64,000 nt of DNA from an uncultured Clostridia bacterium. GTDB lineage: Bacteria > Bacillota > Clostridia > Oscillospirales > Oscillospiraceae. Under the pieces are notes generated by a model. It worked only from the letters and a program-made list of their open reading frames with translations, searched no databases and was not told where the DNA came from. The stretch covers positions 30,187-94,186 of the forward strand of contig CAMWFH010000006.1 of assembly GCA_947173485.1 (NCBI GenBank), in the 5' to 3' direction. Of this stretch, positions 18,667 to 27,475 are shown piece by piece (position 1 is the first letter of the stretch; each line of letters begins with the position of its first letter). Position numbers and translations under genes: made by a program.

Positions 18667-21600
18667 ATGTATCGGTGCCATCTTCGGTTCTATTGTATCG
18701 GATATCCCCAGGAGGCCTTCGAGGTCATCCGGGAGATGCCGCCTTTGGCGAACTTCACCCACAGCTTTTCCATCAGCGGCGAGGTAGAGCCGGAGCGGCT
18801 GGCGGAGGCGGACGTGATCGTTGCCAGCTTGCAGGGGAAGGACGTCCCCACCCTGCTGCGGGCGCTGGCCCAACATAAAAAGGCGGAGACGATCCTGCTG
18901 GCGGAGCGGGACCAGGTCCAGCCGCTGCTGGGGCTGCTGGGGGAGGACGTGACGGATATCTGGACTCTGCCCATGCAGGCGGAGGAGGTCCGGTTCCGGT
19001 TCCGGCGGTGGCAGGAGAACTGCCGGGTCCAGAAGGAGCTGTGGCAGACCGGCCAGTTCCTGGAGGCCGCCATCAACAGCGTGCCCAACCTGGTCTGGTA
19101 CAAGGACAAGAACGGCATCCACGAGAAGGTGAACGACAGCTTCTGCCGGACGGTGGGCAAGACCAAGGAGCAGGTCCAGGGCCGGGGCCACGCCTACATC
19201 TGGGATGTGGAGCAGGACGACCCAGCCTGCATCGCGTCGGAGCAGGAGGTGATGGAGCGGCGGGAGACCTGCGTCTCGGAGGAGACGATCCAGACCGGCG
19301 AGGGCCTCCGGCTGCTGACCACCTATAAATCCCCCCTCTACGACTGGGACGGCAGTGTGATGGGCACCGTGGGGGTGGCCATCGACGTGACCCAGGAGAG
19401 GGCCTACGAGCAGGAGATCATCACGAAGAACCGTACCCTGGAGACGCTGTTCACCACCATGGACTGCGGCGTGATGTGCCACAGCGTGGACGGCAACCGC
19501 ATCCTCAGCGTCAACCGGGCCGCGCTGGAGATCCTGGGCTACGATTCCCAGGAGGAGATGCTCCAGGACGGCTTTTTCATGGTGGCGGAGTCGGTAGAGG
19601 ACGAGGACAAGGAGCGGCTGCGGGAGAGCATCGCCTCCCTGCAAAAGGTGGGGGAGAACGTCAGCGTCGAGTACCGGGTGCGCCACAAGGACGGGAACGT
19701 GATCCATGTGATGGGCAACGTGAAGCTGATGGAAGAGAACGGGGAGATGTTCTACCAGCGCTTCCTGTTGGACTGCACGGCCCAGAAGCTCCAGGAGGCC
19801 AAGATCCGGGCCGAGAGCGAGCGGCACCAGGCGGAGCTGATCTATGCCCTCAGTATGGACTACAGCGTGGTCTGCTATTTCGACCTGGACACCACCATCG
19901 GGATGCCCCTCCGGCTGTCGGAGGAGGACGAGCAGATGAAGGCGGTCTTTGCCAAGGGGGCCTCCTTCACGGAGTGCATGGAGGGCTATGTCCGCACGGC
20001 GGTCCACGAGGACGACCGGGAGATGATGCTCCGGGACTTCTCCTTAGAGCGGCTGGAGCGGGAGCTGGCGGTGCGCCCCATCTACTACATCAACTACCGG
20101 GCCTGTGTGGACGGCGAGATCAAATACCACCAGATGAAGGCCGTCCGGGCCGGCGAGTGGGAGGCCCGGCGGGGCATGGTGATCGGCTTCCGCAACGTGG
20201 ACGAGGAGACCCGGCGGGAGATGGAGAAGAAGGTCCTGCTGGAGGGGGCCCTGTCCCAGGCGAAGCGGGCCAGCCGGGCCAAGAGCACCTTCCTTTCCAA
20301 TATGTCCCACGATATCCGCACGCCGATGAACGCCATCGTGGGCTTCACCTCCCTGGCGATCACCCATATCGACCGGCGGGACCAGGTGGAGGAGTACCTG
20401 AAGAAGATCATGACCTCCGGCAACCACCTGCTGAGCCTGATCAACGACATCCTGGACATGAGCCGGATCGAGAGCGGCAAGATCCACCTGGACGAGGAGC
20501 TGTGCAGCCTGCCGGAGATCCTCCGCAGCCTCCACAGCATGATCCAGACGGATATCCACGCCAAGCAGCTGGACCTGTACATCGACGCGGTGGACGTGGT
20601 GGACGAGGAGATCTTCTGCGACAAGCTGCGGCTGAACCAGGTGCTGCTGAATCTGGTGAGCAACTCCATCAAGTACACCGGCGCCGATGGCTCGGTGACC
20701 ATCCGCATCACGGAGCGCGCCGGGGCCCCGGCCGGCTATGCCAGCTACGAGTTCCTGGTCAAGGATACGGGCATCGGCATGAGCCAGGAGTTCGTGTCCC
20801 ACATCTTCGAGCCCTTTGAGCGGGAGCGCAACTCCACCATCAGCGGCATCCAGGGCACCGGCCTGGGCATGGCGATCACCAAGAACATCGTGGACATGAT
20901 GAACGGCACCATCGAGGTACATAGCGAGCAGGGGGTCGGGACGGAGTTCCTCGTCTCCTTCATCTTCCGGCTCCCCACGGCGAACAAGGAGGCCCAAGTC
21001 ATCCCGGAGCTGGTGGACTGCCGGGCGCTGGTGGTGGACGACGATTACAACACCTGCGACAGCGTGTCCTATATGCTCCAGCAGATCGGGCTGCGGGCGG
21101 AGTGGACCCTCTCCGGCAAGGAGGCGGTGCTGCGGACCCGCCAGGCGGTGGCCCGGAAGGACACCTACGGGGTCTACATCATCGACTGGCTGATCCCGGA
21201 TATGAACGGGGTGGAGGTCGCCCGGCGCATCCGAAAGGAGGCGGGGGAGGACGTGCCCATCATCATCCTGACCGCCTACGACTGGTCCGAGATCGAGGAG
21301 GAGGCCCGGGAGGCCGGCGTAGCCGCCTTTTGCAGCAAGCCCCTGTTCCTGTCGGAGCTGCACAAGTGCCTGCGGGCCATCGCCAGCGCGGAGGAGACCG
21401 CCCAGGCGGAGGACATCCAGCGGCGGCAGGAGCTCCACACGGGAAGGATCCTGCTGGTGGAGGACAACAAGCTCAACCAGGAGATCGCCGTGGCCCTGCT
21501 GGAGGAGGCCGGGTTCACCACCGAGGTGGCGGAGAACGGCCAGGAGGCCGTGGAGGTCCTGCGAAAGACGGAGGCGGGCTACTACCGGCTGGTGCTGATG

Positions 21601-21837
21601 GATGTGCAGATGCCGGTGATGGGGGGCTACGAGGCCACCCAGCAGATCCGCCAGCTGGAGGACAAGGCGGTCGCGAACATCCCCATCCTGGCCATGACCG
21701 CCAACGCCTTCGAGGAGGACCGGCAGGCGGCCCTGCGTTGCGGGATGAACGGCCATGTGGCAAAGCCGATCGAGATCGACAAGCTGCTGGAGATGATGGA
21801 GCAGGTGCTGACCCGGGCGGAGAGCCGGCCGTCATAA
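18667..21837 (+). CDS. Soluble hybrid sensor histidine kinase, PAS-HisKA-HATPase-REC-REC
   Basis: The 1056-residue protein has no membrane segment. Residues 1-115 resemble a receiver fold lacking the phospho-acceptor. PAS domains lie at about 127-245 and 255-370, and a third PAS-like region at about 385-515. HisKA carries SHDIRTPMNAI with His548. HATPase has N box NLVSNSIKY, G1 DTGIGM and G2 GTGLGM. Two receivers follow: REC1 with phospho-acceptor Asp840 (IIDWLIPDMNG) and REC2 with Asp979 (LMDVQMPVMGG). No DNA-binding or HPt domain is attached, so output must pass to another protein. It is transcribed alone, between a consensus promoter and a bidirectional terminator, divergent from the YesM/YesN pair. 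Confidence 0.92.
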   Translation: MYRCHLRFYCIGYPQEAFEVIREMPPLANFTHSFSISGEVEPERLAEADVIVASLQGKDVPTLLRALAQHKKAETILLAERDQVQPLLGLLGEDVTDIWTLPMQAEEVRFRFRRWQENCRVQKELWQTGQFLEAAINSVPNLVWYKDKNGIHEKVNDSFCRTVGKTKEQVQGRGHAYIWDVEQDDPACIASEQEVMERRETCVSEETIQTGEGLRLLTTYKSPLYDWDGSVMGTVGVAIDVTQERAYEQEIITKNRTLETLFTTMDCGVMCHSVDGNRILSVNRAALEILGYDSQEEMLQDGFFMVAESVEDEDKERLRESIASLQKVGENVSVEYRVRHKDGNVIHVMGNVKLMEENGEMFYQRFLLDCTAQKLQEAKIRAESERHQAELIYALSMDYSVVCYFDLDTTIGMPLRLSEEDEQMKAVFAKGASFTECMEGYVRTAVHEDDREMMLRDFSLERLERELAVRPIYYINYRACVDGEIKYHQMKAVRAGEWEARRGMVIGFRNVDEETRREMEKKVLLEGALSQAKRASRAKSTFLSNMSHDIRTPMNAIVGFTSLAITHIDRRDQVEEYLKKIMTSGNHLLSLINDILDMSRIESGKIHLDEELCSLPEILRSLHSMIQTDIHAKQLDLYIDAVDVVDEEIFCDKLRLNQVLLNLVSNSIKYTGADGSVTIRITERAGAPAGYASYEFLVKDTGIGMSQEFVSHIFEPFERERNSTISGIQGTGLGMAITKNIVDMMNGTIEVHSEQGVGTEFLVSFIFRLPTANKEAQVIPELVDCRALVVDDDYNTCDSVSYMLQQIGLRAEWTLSGKEAVLRTRQAVARKDTYGVYIIDWLIPDMNGVEVARRIRKEAGEDVPIIILTAYDWSEIEEEAREAGVAAFCSKPLFLSELHKCLRAIASAEETAQAEDIQRRQELHTGRILLVEDNKLNQEIAVALLEEAGFTTEVAENGQEAVEVLRKTEAGYYRLVLMDVQMPVMGGYEATQQIRQLEDKAVANIPILAMTANAFEEDRQAALRCGMNGHVAKPIEIDKLLEMMEQVLTRAESRPS

Positions 21838-21857
21838 AGGCGAAATGATAGAAAAAC

Positions 21858-21902
21858 GGAGCGCTCGTGCCTGTAGAGGACACGAGCGCTCCGCACTTTT
21901 TT
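21858..21902. terminator. Bidirectional terminator
   Basis: A 12-bp stem (GGAGCGCTCGTG against CACGAGCGCTCC) is followed by T6 on the plus strand and preceded by an A-run that reads as T5 on the minus strand. It serves both the hybrid kinase (stop 21837) and the convergent LRR lipoprotein (stop 21914). Confidence 0.85.
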
Positions 21903-21913
21903 GGCCTATACCG

Positions 21914-23188
21914 TTATTTGTACAGATCCGGCACAAATTCCACTGGGGAGTAGTCGGTGATGGGATCTCCGATCAGATCCAGGAACTGTAGACCTGTTAG
22001 ACTGCTCAGGGCGCTGATGTCAGTGATGTTGTTGTCCCCCAGAGACAAACTCGTCAGGCTGGTCAGACCATGCAGGGCACTGACGTCGCTGATATCGTTG
22101 TTGCTCAAAGTCAGGGACTGCAGTTCTGTCAGTCCGCCCAAGGCACTGATATCGCTGATGTCGTTGCTGTATATCTCCAGATGAGTCAGGCCGGTCAGCC
22201 TGCTTAGGGCACTGATATCGCTGATGTTGTTGCTGCTCAGAAGCAGCCAGGTCAGGCCGCTCAAGTCGCCCAGAGCACTGATATCATGGATGTTATTGCT
22301 GCGTAGGTCCAGGCTCGTCAGGCCGGTCAGCCCGCTCAAGGCGCTGATATCGCTGATGTTGTTCTCGTTCAAGCTCAGTTGCCGCAGGTTGGTCAGCTCG
22401 CTCAAAGCGCTGATATCGCTGATACCAGCATTCCAAAGGGAGAGGTCATCCATCTCCCAGACATCGCTCAGCATGATCTCACGGTCAGTGATGCCGGTCA
22501 CTTCCGCCATTTTTGCCGCCAGCGCCTCGTCCCGCCAGTCCATCACATGGTCGGTGGGCATGGTACCAGCAGACGCTCCGCCGGAGACAGTCCCCATCAG
22601 CTCATCCTTGCCCTCCACCTCCGTAAGGACGAAGGCGGGGATGTCCTGGCCGGAGAGCTCCGCCACCGTTAGGGTCCCGTCCGCTGTCAGCACCGCCATC
22701 TCCCCGGCGGAGATCGTCACGGCCTGGTCCCCGGCGGTGACCTCTACCGTGCCCTCCAGCAGGGCGGCGGTATCCTGCGTCACCCACCCGCAGGTGCCTC
22801 GGATGCCCACCATCATATTGGAGGTGCGGATGGTCATGGTCTCATCGCCCGCCAGCGGCTCGGTGACGTTGAAGAACAGACCGCCGGACACCACATCGAT
22901 CTCCAGCGCCTTGCCGCTCTTGGTGATCGAAATCTCGCTGTTCTCGTCCAGCTTGACCAGCTTTACGCTGTCCAAGTCGATCCAGGCGTAGCTTGCCGCC
23001 TGGGTGTCCACTCCGTAGCCGGAGTACAGGCCCAGGTCCTCCCTGGGCGCGACCTTCTTGCCGCCATCATCGGAGACCCCGACTGTCCCCTCGGTCCGCC
23101 GCAGGTGCATGGAGGCGGCCTTTGTCCCGCCGCAGGCGGACAGGAGCAGAGACAGCGCCAGGACCAACGCTAAGAGCCTCTTTTTCAT
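21914..23188 (-). CDS. Lipoprotein with FecR-like domain and internalin-type leucine-rich repeats
   Basis: The 424-residue lipoprotein has a signal and lipobox LSAC (cysteine near residue 19). A FecR-type beta domain at about 30-190 includes ISITKSGKALEID and VGIRGTCGWV. A short linker leads to seven 22-residue leucine-rich repeats (about 255-410), each beginning with a variant of ISDISAL. ATG 23188 is preferred over the in-frame TTG 23191 because of spacing from GAGAGG. FecR domains sense or bind surface or envelope signals and LRRs bind protein, so a surface adhesin or receptor is likely. It is transcribed alone and ends at a bidirectional terminator. Confidence 0.88.
   Translation of the reverse strand: MKKRLLALVLALSLLLSACGGTKAASMHLRRTEGTVGVSDDGGKKVAPREDLGLYSGYGVDTQAASYAWIDLDSVKLVKLDENSEISITKSGKALEIDVVSGGLFFNVTEPLAGDETMTIRTSNMMVGIRGTCGWVTQDTAALLEGTVEVTAGDQAVTISAGEMAVLTADGTLTVAELSGQDIPAFVLTEVEGKDELMGTVSGGASAGTMPTDHVMDWRDEALAAKMAEVTGITDREIMLSDVWEMDDLSLWNAGISDISALSELTNLRQLSLNENNISDISALSGLTGLTSLDLRSNNIHDISALGDLSGLTWLLLSSNNISDISALSRLTGLTHLEIYSNDISDISALGGLTELQSLTLSNNDISDVSALHGLTSLTSLSLGDNNITDISALSSLTGLQFLDLIGDPITDYSPVEFVPDLYK
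21985..22445. repeat. 66-base tandem repeats encoding leucine-rich repeats
   Basis: Seven in-frame units recur at exact 66-base intervals; the shared core GCTGATATCGCTGATGTT or close variants starts near 22011, 22077, 22143, 22209, 22275, 22341 and 22407. They are coding repeats inside the FecR-LRR gene. Confidence 0.9.
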
Positions 23189-23256
23189 CAAGATCCCTCT
23201 CTTTCAGATCACAGCGTGATGACTTGCCGTATCCTTGTCAATGGCATAGGATGAAC

Positions 23257-23288
23257 GAGCGGCCCTTCCGATCAAGGAAAGGCCGCTC
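23257..23288 (-). terminator. Probable terminator after malic enzyme
   Basis: An inverted repeat (GAGCGGCC, bulge, TTCC / GGAA, bulge, GGCCGCTC) lies just past the malic enzyme stop. The following T content is low, so termination may be partial. Confidence 0.5.
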
Positions 23289-23309
23289 ACTGCTGTCATT
23301 GGATATCGA

Positions 23310-24482
23310 TCAGATGCGGGCAACGCCGGACTTCCGGGCTGCCTCCGCTACGGCCTTGGCCACGGCGGGGCCAACGCGCTTGTCGAAGGCCTTGGGGATG
23401 ATGTAGTCCGCGCTCAGCTCCTCATCGGAGATCAGCTCGGCCAGGGCCAGGGCGGCGGCCATCTTCATCTCCTCGTTGATGTCGCTGGCGCGCACATCGA
23501 AGGTGCCCCGGAAAATGCCGGGGAAGGCCAGGACGTTGTTGATCTGGTTGGGGTAGTCGCTGCGCCCGGTGGAGATCACCGCCGCGCCGCCGGCCTTGGC
23601 GTCGTCGGGGAAGATCTCGGGGGTGGGGTTGGCGCAGGCAAAGACGATGGCGTCCTTGGCCATGGTCTTGACCATCTCGGTGGTGACGGTGCCGGGGGCG
23701 GACACGCCGATGAACACATCCGCGCCTACCAGCATATCGGCCAGGGAGCCGGCCTTCTTCTCCAGGTTGGTCACCTGGGCCATCTCCTCCTTGATCCAGT
23801 TCAGGCCGTCCCGGCCGGCGTAGATCGCGCCCTTCCGGTCGCACATGGTCACATGCTGGAACCCGGCGGACAGCAGCAGCTTCACGATGGAGATGGCGGC
23901 GGCGCCGGCGCCGGAGGTGACCACCTTCACGTCCTCCTTCTTCTTCCCCACCACCTTCAGGGCGTTGGTCAGGCCGGCCAGGGTGATGACGGCGGTGCCG
24001 TGCTGGTCGTCATGGAAGATGGGGATGTCGCACTTCTCCTTCAGCTTCCGCTCGATCTCGAAGCACCTGGGAGCGGAGATATCCTCCAGGTTGATCCCGC
24101 CGAAGGAGCCGGACATGAGATAGACAGCGTTGACGAACTCGTCCACGTCCTTGGTCTTGACGCACAGGGGGAAGGCATCCACATCGCCGAAGGCCTTGAA
24201 GAGGACGCACTTGCCCTCCATCACGGGCATACCGGCCTCGGGGCCGATGTCGCCCAGGCCCAGGACGGCGCTGCCGTCGGTGATGACGGCGCAGAGGTTG
24301 TGCCGGCGGGTCAGCTCATAGCTCTTGCTCAGGTCCTTCTGGATCTCCAGGCAAGGCTGGGCCACACCGGGGGTATAGGCCAGGGAAAGGTCGTCCTTCG
24401 TGGACACGGGCACAGTGGCGACGACCTCGATCTTCCCCTTCCACTCCTGGTGCAGCCGCAGAGACTCTTTTGCGTAATCCAT
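23310..24482 (-). CDS. NAD(P)-dependent malic enzyme
   Basis: The 390-residue enzyme converts malate to pyruvate and CO2 with reduction of NAD(P). It has the short bacterial form without a phosphotransacetylase tail. Typical motifs are AYTPGVAQPC near residue 37, TDGSAVLGLGDIGP near 70, FHDDQHGTAVI near 150, and a nucleotide fold with VTSGAGAAAISI near 177. I chose ATG 24482, preceded by AAAGGAGAAGG; a frame open to 24521 adds 13 unlikely residues. It has its own promoter and terminator. With pyruvate kinase nearby it feeds the pyruvate node. Cofactor preference is not readable. Confidence 0.93.
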   Translation of the reverse strand: MDYAKESLRLHQEWKGKIEVVATVPVSTKDDLSLAYTPGVAQPCLEIQKDLSKSYELTRRHNLCAVITDGSAVLGLGDIGPEAGMPVMEGKCVLFKAFGDVDAFPLCVKTKDVDEFVNAVYLMSGSFGGINLEDISAPRCFEIERKLKEKCDIPIFHDDQHGTAVITLAGLTNALKVVGKKKEDVKVVTSGAGAAAISIVKLLLSAGFQHVTMCDRKGAIYAGRDGLNWIKEEMAQVTNLEKKAGSLADMLVGADVFIGVSAPGTVTTEMVKTMAKDAIVFACANPTPEIFPDDAKAGGAAVISTGRSDYPNQINNVLAFPGIFRGTFDVRASDINEEMKMAAALALAELISDEELSADYIIPKAFDKRVGPAVAKAVAEAARKSGVARI

Positions 24483-24560
24483 AGCGATCCTTCTCCTTTT
24501 GTCGATAAAGTATGTATGCAAAGGGGGCGTGTCTGGGATATCCAGACTGTTACTGCCTGT

Positions 24561-24589
24561 ATAGTACCCTATTTCTGAAAAAGAATCAA
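24561..24589 (-). promoter_or_regulatory. Probable promoter of malic enzyme
   Basis: Minus strand TTGATT (24589-24584), 17-base spacer, TACTAT (24566-24561), about 80 bases before the ATG at 24482. Confidence 0.6.
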
Positions 24590-24609
24590 TAGCAACTTCC
24601 TATTTTATT

Positions 24610-25464
24610 TCACAGGGAATCATATCGAATACTTATAATAAATATAAGGCGGACGCCTGCGCCTGGAGCGCGGGCGTCCGCTGGGAACTGCTCATGCGCC
24701 GTAGGGATAGGCGCTGTGACAGTATCGCTGGGGTCGAGCTGGCCGGCGGTGCCGTCCTCCCCGTCCTTATAGATGACCCGGATCTCCTGCCTATCGGCAA
24801 AGGTGATATCCTCTGGGAGCAGGCCGCCGGCATAGGGCCCCACCCAGGACTGGAGGCCGAAGTTCTTCTCCAGCAGGGAGAGGCCGGTGTCCTCTGCCGC
24901 GTTCTCCGCCAGCAGAGCGTTATAGATCATCTGGGCCGCGTTCTCCCGGTCCACCGGTTCATCGGAGGTCACGTCCACATCATCGAAGATATGGGCCAGC
25001 TGGGCGTCCCTTATGACGGTGAGGGCCCAGGCGGGGCCGGTGTAGTCCCCCCGGTAGCCCAGAGCGGTCAGCAGCATCTTGGCGGCCTCCGCGGCGGTCA
25101 CGTTATCATCTGGAGCAAAGAGGCCGCCGCCCCGGCCGGAGAGGATGCCCTGGGTATAGCAGTAGGAGATGTGAGTCTCGGCCCAGTGGCCGCGGATATC
25201 AGTTAGGCCGGTCTCCTCCACCTCCTTGGACACCGTGCCGCCCTGGCAGATATAGGCGATCATCTTAGCCATCTCTGCCCGGGTGACATACCCGGTGGGG
25301 TCGAAGGTGTTGCCGCCCTTCCCTTTGACGATCCCCAGCTCCGACAGGACCTGCACCGCCTCGGTGTGGGCGATCTGTCCGGCATCGCTGAACTCCTTGG
25401 CACTTGCCAGAGGGGCCGACAGGAGCAGTAGGGCCAGGACCAGGGGTACGATCGTTCGTTTCAT
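24610..25464 (-). CDS. SLH-domain secreted protein with doubtful C-terminus
   Basis: The 284-residue protein has a signal peptide (1-22, ASA-K). Three S-layer homology modules follow at about 23-70, 86-140 and 145-190, with typical YVTRAEMAKMI, HWAETHISYC and TAAEAAKMLL motifs. SLH domains bind pyruvylated secondary wall polymer, and a CsaB-type pyruvyltransferase is encoded at 57505. The rest (190-255) is short and unassigned, so this may be a small wall anchor. The last 25 or so residues are encoded by a strong hairpin terminator and the AT-rich sequence after it, which is odd for a real C-terminus. A small frameshift or lost stop near 24690 is likely. Confidence 0.8.
   Translation of the reverse strand: MKRTIVPLVLALLLLSAPLASAKEFSDAGQIAHTEAVQVLSELGIVKGKGGNTFDPTGYVTRAEMAKMIAYICQGGTVSKEVEETGLTDIRGHWAETHISYCYTQGILSGRGGGLFAPDDNVTAAEAAKMLLTALGYRGDYTGPAWALTVIRDAQLAHIFDDVDVTSDEPVDRENAAQMIYNALLAENAAEDTGLSLLEKNFGLQSWVGPYAGGLLPEDITFADRQEIRVIYKDGEDGTAGQLDPSDTVTAPIPTAHEQFPADARAPGAGVRLIFIISIRYDSL
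24635..24682 (-). terminator. Terminator overlapping the 3' end of the SLH reading frame
   Basis: A 14-bp stem (24649-24662 against 24668-24681, loop CTGGA) is followed on the minus strand by a T-rich tail. It lies inside the open frame of the SLH gene, whose stop is at 24610. Confidence 0.7.
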
Positions 25465-25514
25465 ACGCTGCCTCCTTCATATCATCCAGCCGCTGTACGA
25501 CTGTAGTAGTCTGT

Positions 25515-25543
25515 ATAGTACCACAGAAAGGGCGAATCGTCAA
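25515..25543 (-). promoter_or_regulatory. Promoter of the SLH gene
   Basis: Minus strand TTGACG (25543-25538), 17 bases, TACTAT (25520-25515), 50 bases upstream of the ATG at 25464. Confidence 0.7.
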
Positions 25544-25578
25544 GGAGGTGGTCGAAGGGGATCGACATTTTCTTGTAT

Positions 25579-25601
25579 ATGTAGTATATTTGATACTACA
25601 A
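25579..25601. promoter_or_regulatory. Short dyad upstream of the small membrane protein
   Basis: Perfect inverted repeat GTAGTAT-ATTTG-ATACTAC (25581-25599) about 50 bases before the ATG at 25650, in an AT-rich leader. It could be an operator or an RNA hairpin; the function is not known. Confidence 0.35.
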
Positions 25602-25649
25602 AAGTACGGTGCCCGATAAGTTTTCAAAGAAAAGGAAGGTGCGGCAGGT

Positions 25650-25871
25650 ATGACAAAAGAAACTTGCAAAAAACTAGCGATCGCAGGCATATGGATCGTG
25701 GTCCTCGGCGGAGGCGGGCACCTCGGATGGACGGTCTACCAGTATCACACAAAGCTGTACATCTGGGCGCTCCCGCTGTCCTACCGGCTCGCAGTGGTGG
25801 CTGCTCTGTGGGGGCTCGTCCTGCTGATCGGGGCGGTCGGGTACCATATCCTGCAAAAAAAGCTGCGTTAG
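25650..25871 (+). CDS. Small two-helix membrane protein, unknown function
   Basis: The 73-residue protein has two hydrophobic segments (about 9-28 and 44-64), a basic N-terminus (MTKETCKK) and a basic C-terminus (LQKKLR), so both ends probably face the cytoplasm. AAAGGAAGG lies upstream at a rather long spacing. A plus-strand hairpin terminator follows 20 bases after the stop, which supports a real monocistronic gene. I do not recognise a family. Confidence 0.6.
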   Translation: MTKETCKKLAIAGIWIVVLGGGGHLGWTVYQYHTKLYIWALPLSYRLAVVAALWGLVLLIGAVGYHILQKKLR

Positions 25872-25890
25872 CCTCCCCCAAGACAGTATA

Positions 25891-25930
25891 CCGCCCTGTC
25901 CGCTCGCATCGAGCAGGCAGGGCGGCTTTT
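25891..25930 (+). terminator. Terminator after the small membrane protein
   Basis: Compound stem CCGCCCTG/CAGGGCGG enclosing GCTCG/CGAGC with loop CAT, then T4. It lies between the small gene and the convergent pyruvate kinase stop at 25937. Confidence 0.75.
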
Positions 25931-25936
25931 CTGCGC

Positions 25937-27355
25937 TCAGCGCTCGTAGGTCTCCACCTTGATCAGATTGGTGGTGCCGGACTTGCCGCTGGTGACGCCG
26001 CCGGTGATGACCAGGCGGTCGCCCTTGTGGAGGCCGAAGGTCTTTTTCGCCAGCTGCTGGGCGGTGTAGAACAGCACGTCGGTGGAGGGGAACTCGTCGC
26101 ACATCATCGGCGTGACGCCCCAGTTCAGCGCCAGCTTCCGCCAGGCGCGCTCGTTGGTGGTCAGGCCCAGTATGTCCATAGGCGGGCGGTACCGGGACAC
26201 CATCCGCACCGTGATGCCGGAGAGGGAGCAGGCGGCGATGGCGTCGGCCTCGATGTCGATCGCCAGGCTGCAGGCGGCGTGGGATACCGCGTCGGCGGCG
26301 GAGCGGATCTTGAAGTACTGGTCGTGGAAGCGCTTACTGTAGTTGATGCTCTTCTCCGTCTCCTCGGCGATCTTGGCCATGGTGGCCACGGCCTCCACCG
26401 GGTGACGGCCGGCGGCGGTCTCCCCGGAGAGCATCACGGCGCTGGAGCCGTCGTAGACCGCGTTGGCCACGTCGGAGATCTCCGCCCGGGTGGGCCGGAT
26501 GTTGGTGATCATGCTCTCCAGCATCTCGGTGGCGGTGATGACCCGCTTGCCCAGCTGGCGGCACTTGGCGATCAGGTGCTTCTGGATGGAGGGCAGCAGC
26601 TCGAAGGGGACCTCTACTCCCAGGTCGCCCCGGCCGATCATGATCCCCTCGCAGGCCTGGCAGATCTCCTCGATGTTGTCGATGCCGGCCTGGTTCTCGA
26701 TCTTGGCGATCAGGCTGATGTCCTCCCCGCCGTTCTCCTTCAGGAAGGCCTGGATGTCCTCCAGGTCCTGCCGGCGGGAGACGAAGGAGCAGGCGATGAA
26801 GTCCACCTCGTTCTGGATGCCGAAGAGGATGTCCGCCTTGTCCTGGTCGTTGAGATAGACCTGGTTCAGGACCTTGTTGGGGAAGCTCATGCTCTTGTTG
26901 TTGCTGGTCTCGCCCCCTACCAGCACCCGGCAGACGGCGTCGGTGTCCGTCAGCTCCTCCACCTGGAAGGCCAGCAGGCCGTTGTTGAGGAGGATCCGGT
27001 CGCCCACGGCCAGGTCCGCGATCATGCCGGGATAGCTGACCGACACCCGGTGTTCATCCCCTACGATCTGTTCCGTGGTGAACGCGAAGGTGTCCCCCTC
27101 CCGGAGGGTGACCTTCCCGTCCTGGAAGGTGCGGATGCGGTACTCGGGGCCCTTGGTGTCCAGCATGATGGCGATGGGCAGTCCCAGCTTCTCCCGGACG
27201 GACTTGACCAGGTCCATCTTCTTTTGATGCTCGGGGTGGGTGCCGTGGGAAAAGTTCAGCCGGGCCACGTTCATGCCCGCCTGGCACATGGCGGTCAGCA
27301 CCTCCTCCGACTCGCAGGCCGGACCGATGGTGCAGACGATCTTGGTCTTTCTCAA
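25937..27355 (-). CDS. pyk: Pyruvate kinase
   Basis: The 472-residue glycolytic enzyme transfers phosphate from phosphoenolpyruvate to ADP. It starts at TTG 27355, preceded by GGAGG at good spacing. Conserved features: CTIGPA at 9-14, RLNFSHGTHP near 32, MLDTKGPE near 64, the active-site stretch LIAKIENQAG near 215, GRGDLGVE near 242, and the ATEMLESMI/RPTRAE region near 275. A normal C-terminal effector-like domain follows, without the extra PEP-utiliser domain seen in bacilli. It has its own promoter. Confidence 0.96.
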   Translation of the reverse strand: MRKTKIVCTIGPACESEEVLTAMCQAGMNVARLNFSHGTHPEHQKKMDLVKSVREKLGLPIAIMLDTKGPEYRIRTFQDGKVTLREGDTFAFTTEQIVGDEHRVSVSYPGMIADLAVGDRILLNNGLLAFQVEELTDTDAVCRVLVGGETSNNKSMSFPNKVLNQVYLNDQDKADILFGIQNEVDFIACSFVSRRQDLEDIQAFLKENGGEDISLIAKIENQAGIDNIEEICQACEGIMIGRGDLGVEVPFELLPSIQKHLIAKCRQLGKRVITATEMLESMITNIRPTRAEISDVANAVYDGSSAVMLSGETAAGRHPVEAVATMAKIAEETEKSINYSKRFHDQYFKIRSAADAVSHAACSLAIDIEADAIAACSLSGITVRMVSRYRPPMDILGLTTNERAWRKLALNWGVTPMMCDEFPSTDVLFYTAQQLAKKTFGLHKGDRLVITGGVTSGKSGTTNLIKVETYER

Positions 27356-27394
27356 GGGATATCGCCTCCTTCTCTTCGTTGAAGATCTGCTCTC

Positions 27395-27423
27395 ATTATA
27401 GACCCTTGGATCGGTAAAGTAAA
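27395..27423 (-). promoter_or_regulatory. Promoter of pyruvate kinase
   Basis: Minus strand TTTACT (27423-27418), 17-base spacer, TATAAT (27400-27395), 40 bases before the TTG start. Confidence 0.7.
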
Positions 27424-27475
27424 TGGTTTTATCGAAACGATCTGCCGGCAGGCGGCAGGGACCGGGGCCTTTCGG

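Noticed and set aside
17689..21756. Long minus-strand frames opposite the hybrid kinase (17689-20007 and 20044-21756)
   Set aside because: They are antisense shadows of kinase genes with well-formed HisKA/HATPase/REC motifs; their composition is His/Asp/Leu-rich and without domains.
21985..22445. Regular 66-base repeats that might be a CRISPR array
   Set aside because: The units are in frame, encode leucine-rich repeats and have no separate unique spacers.
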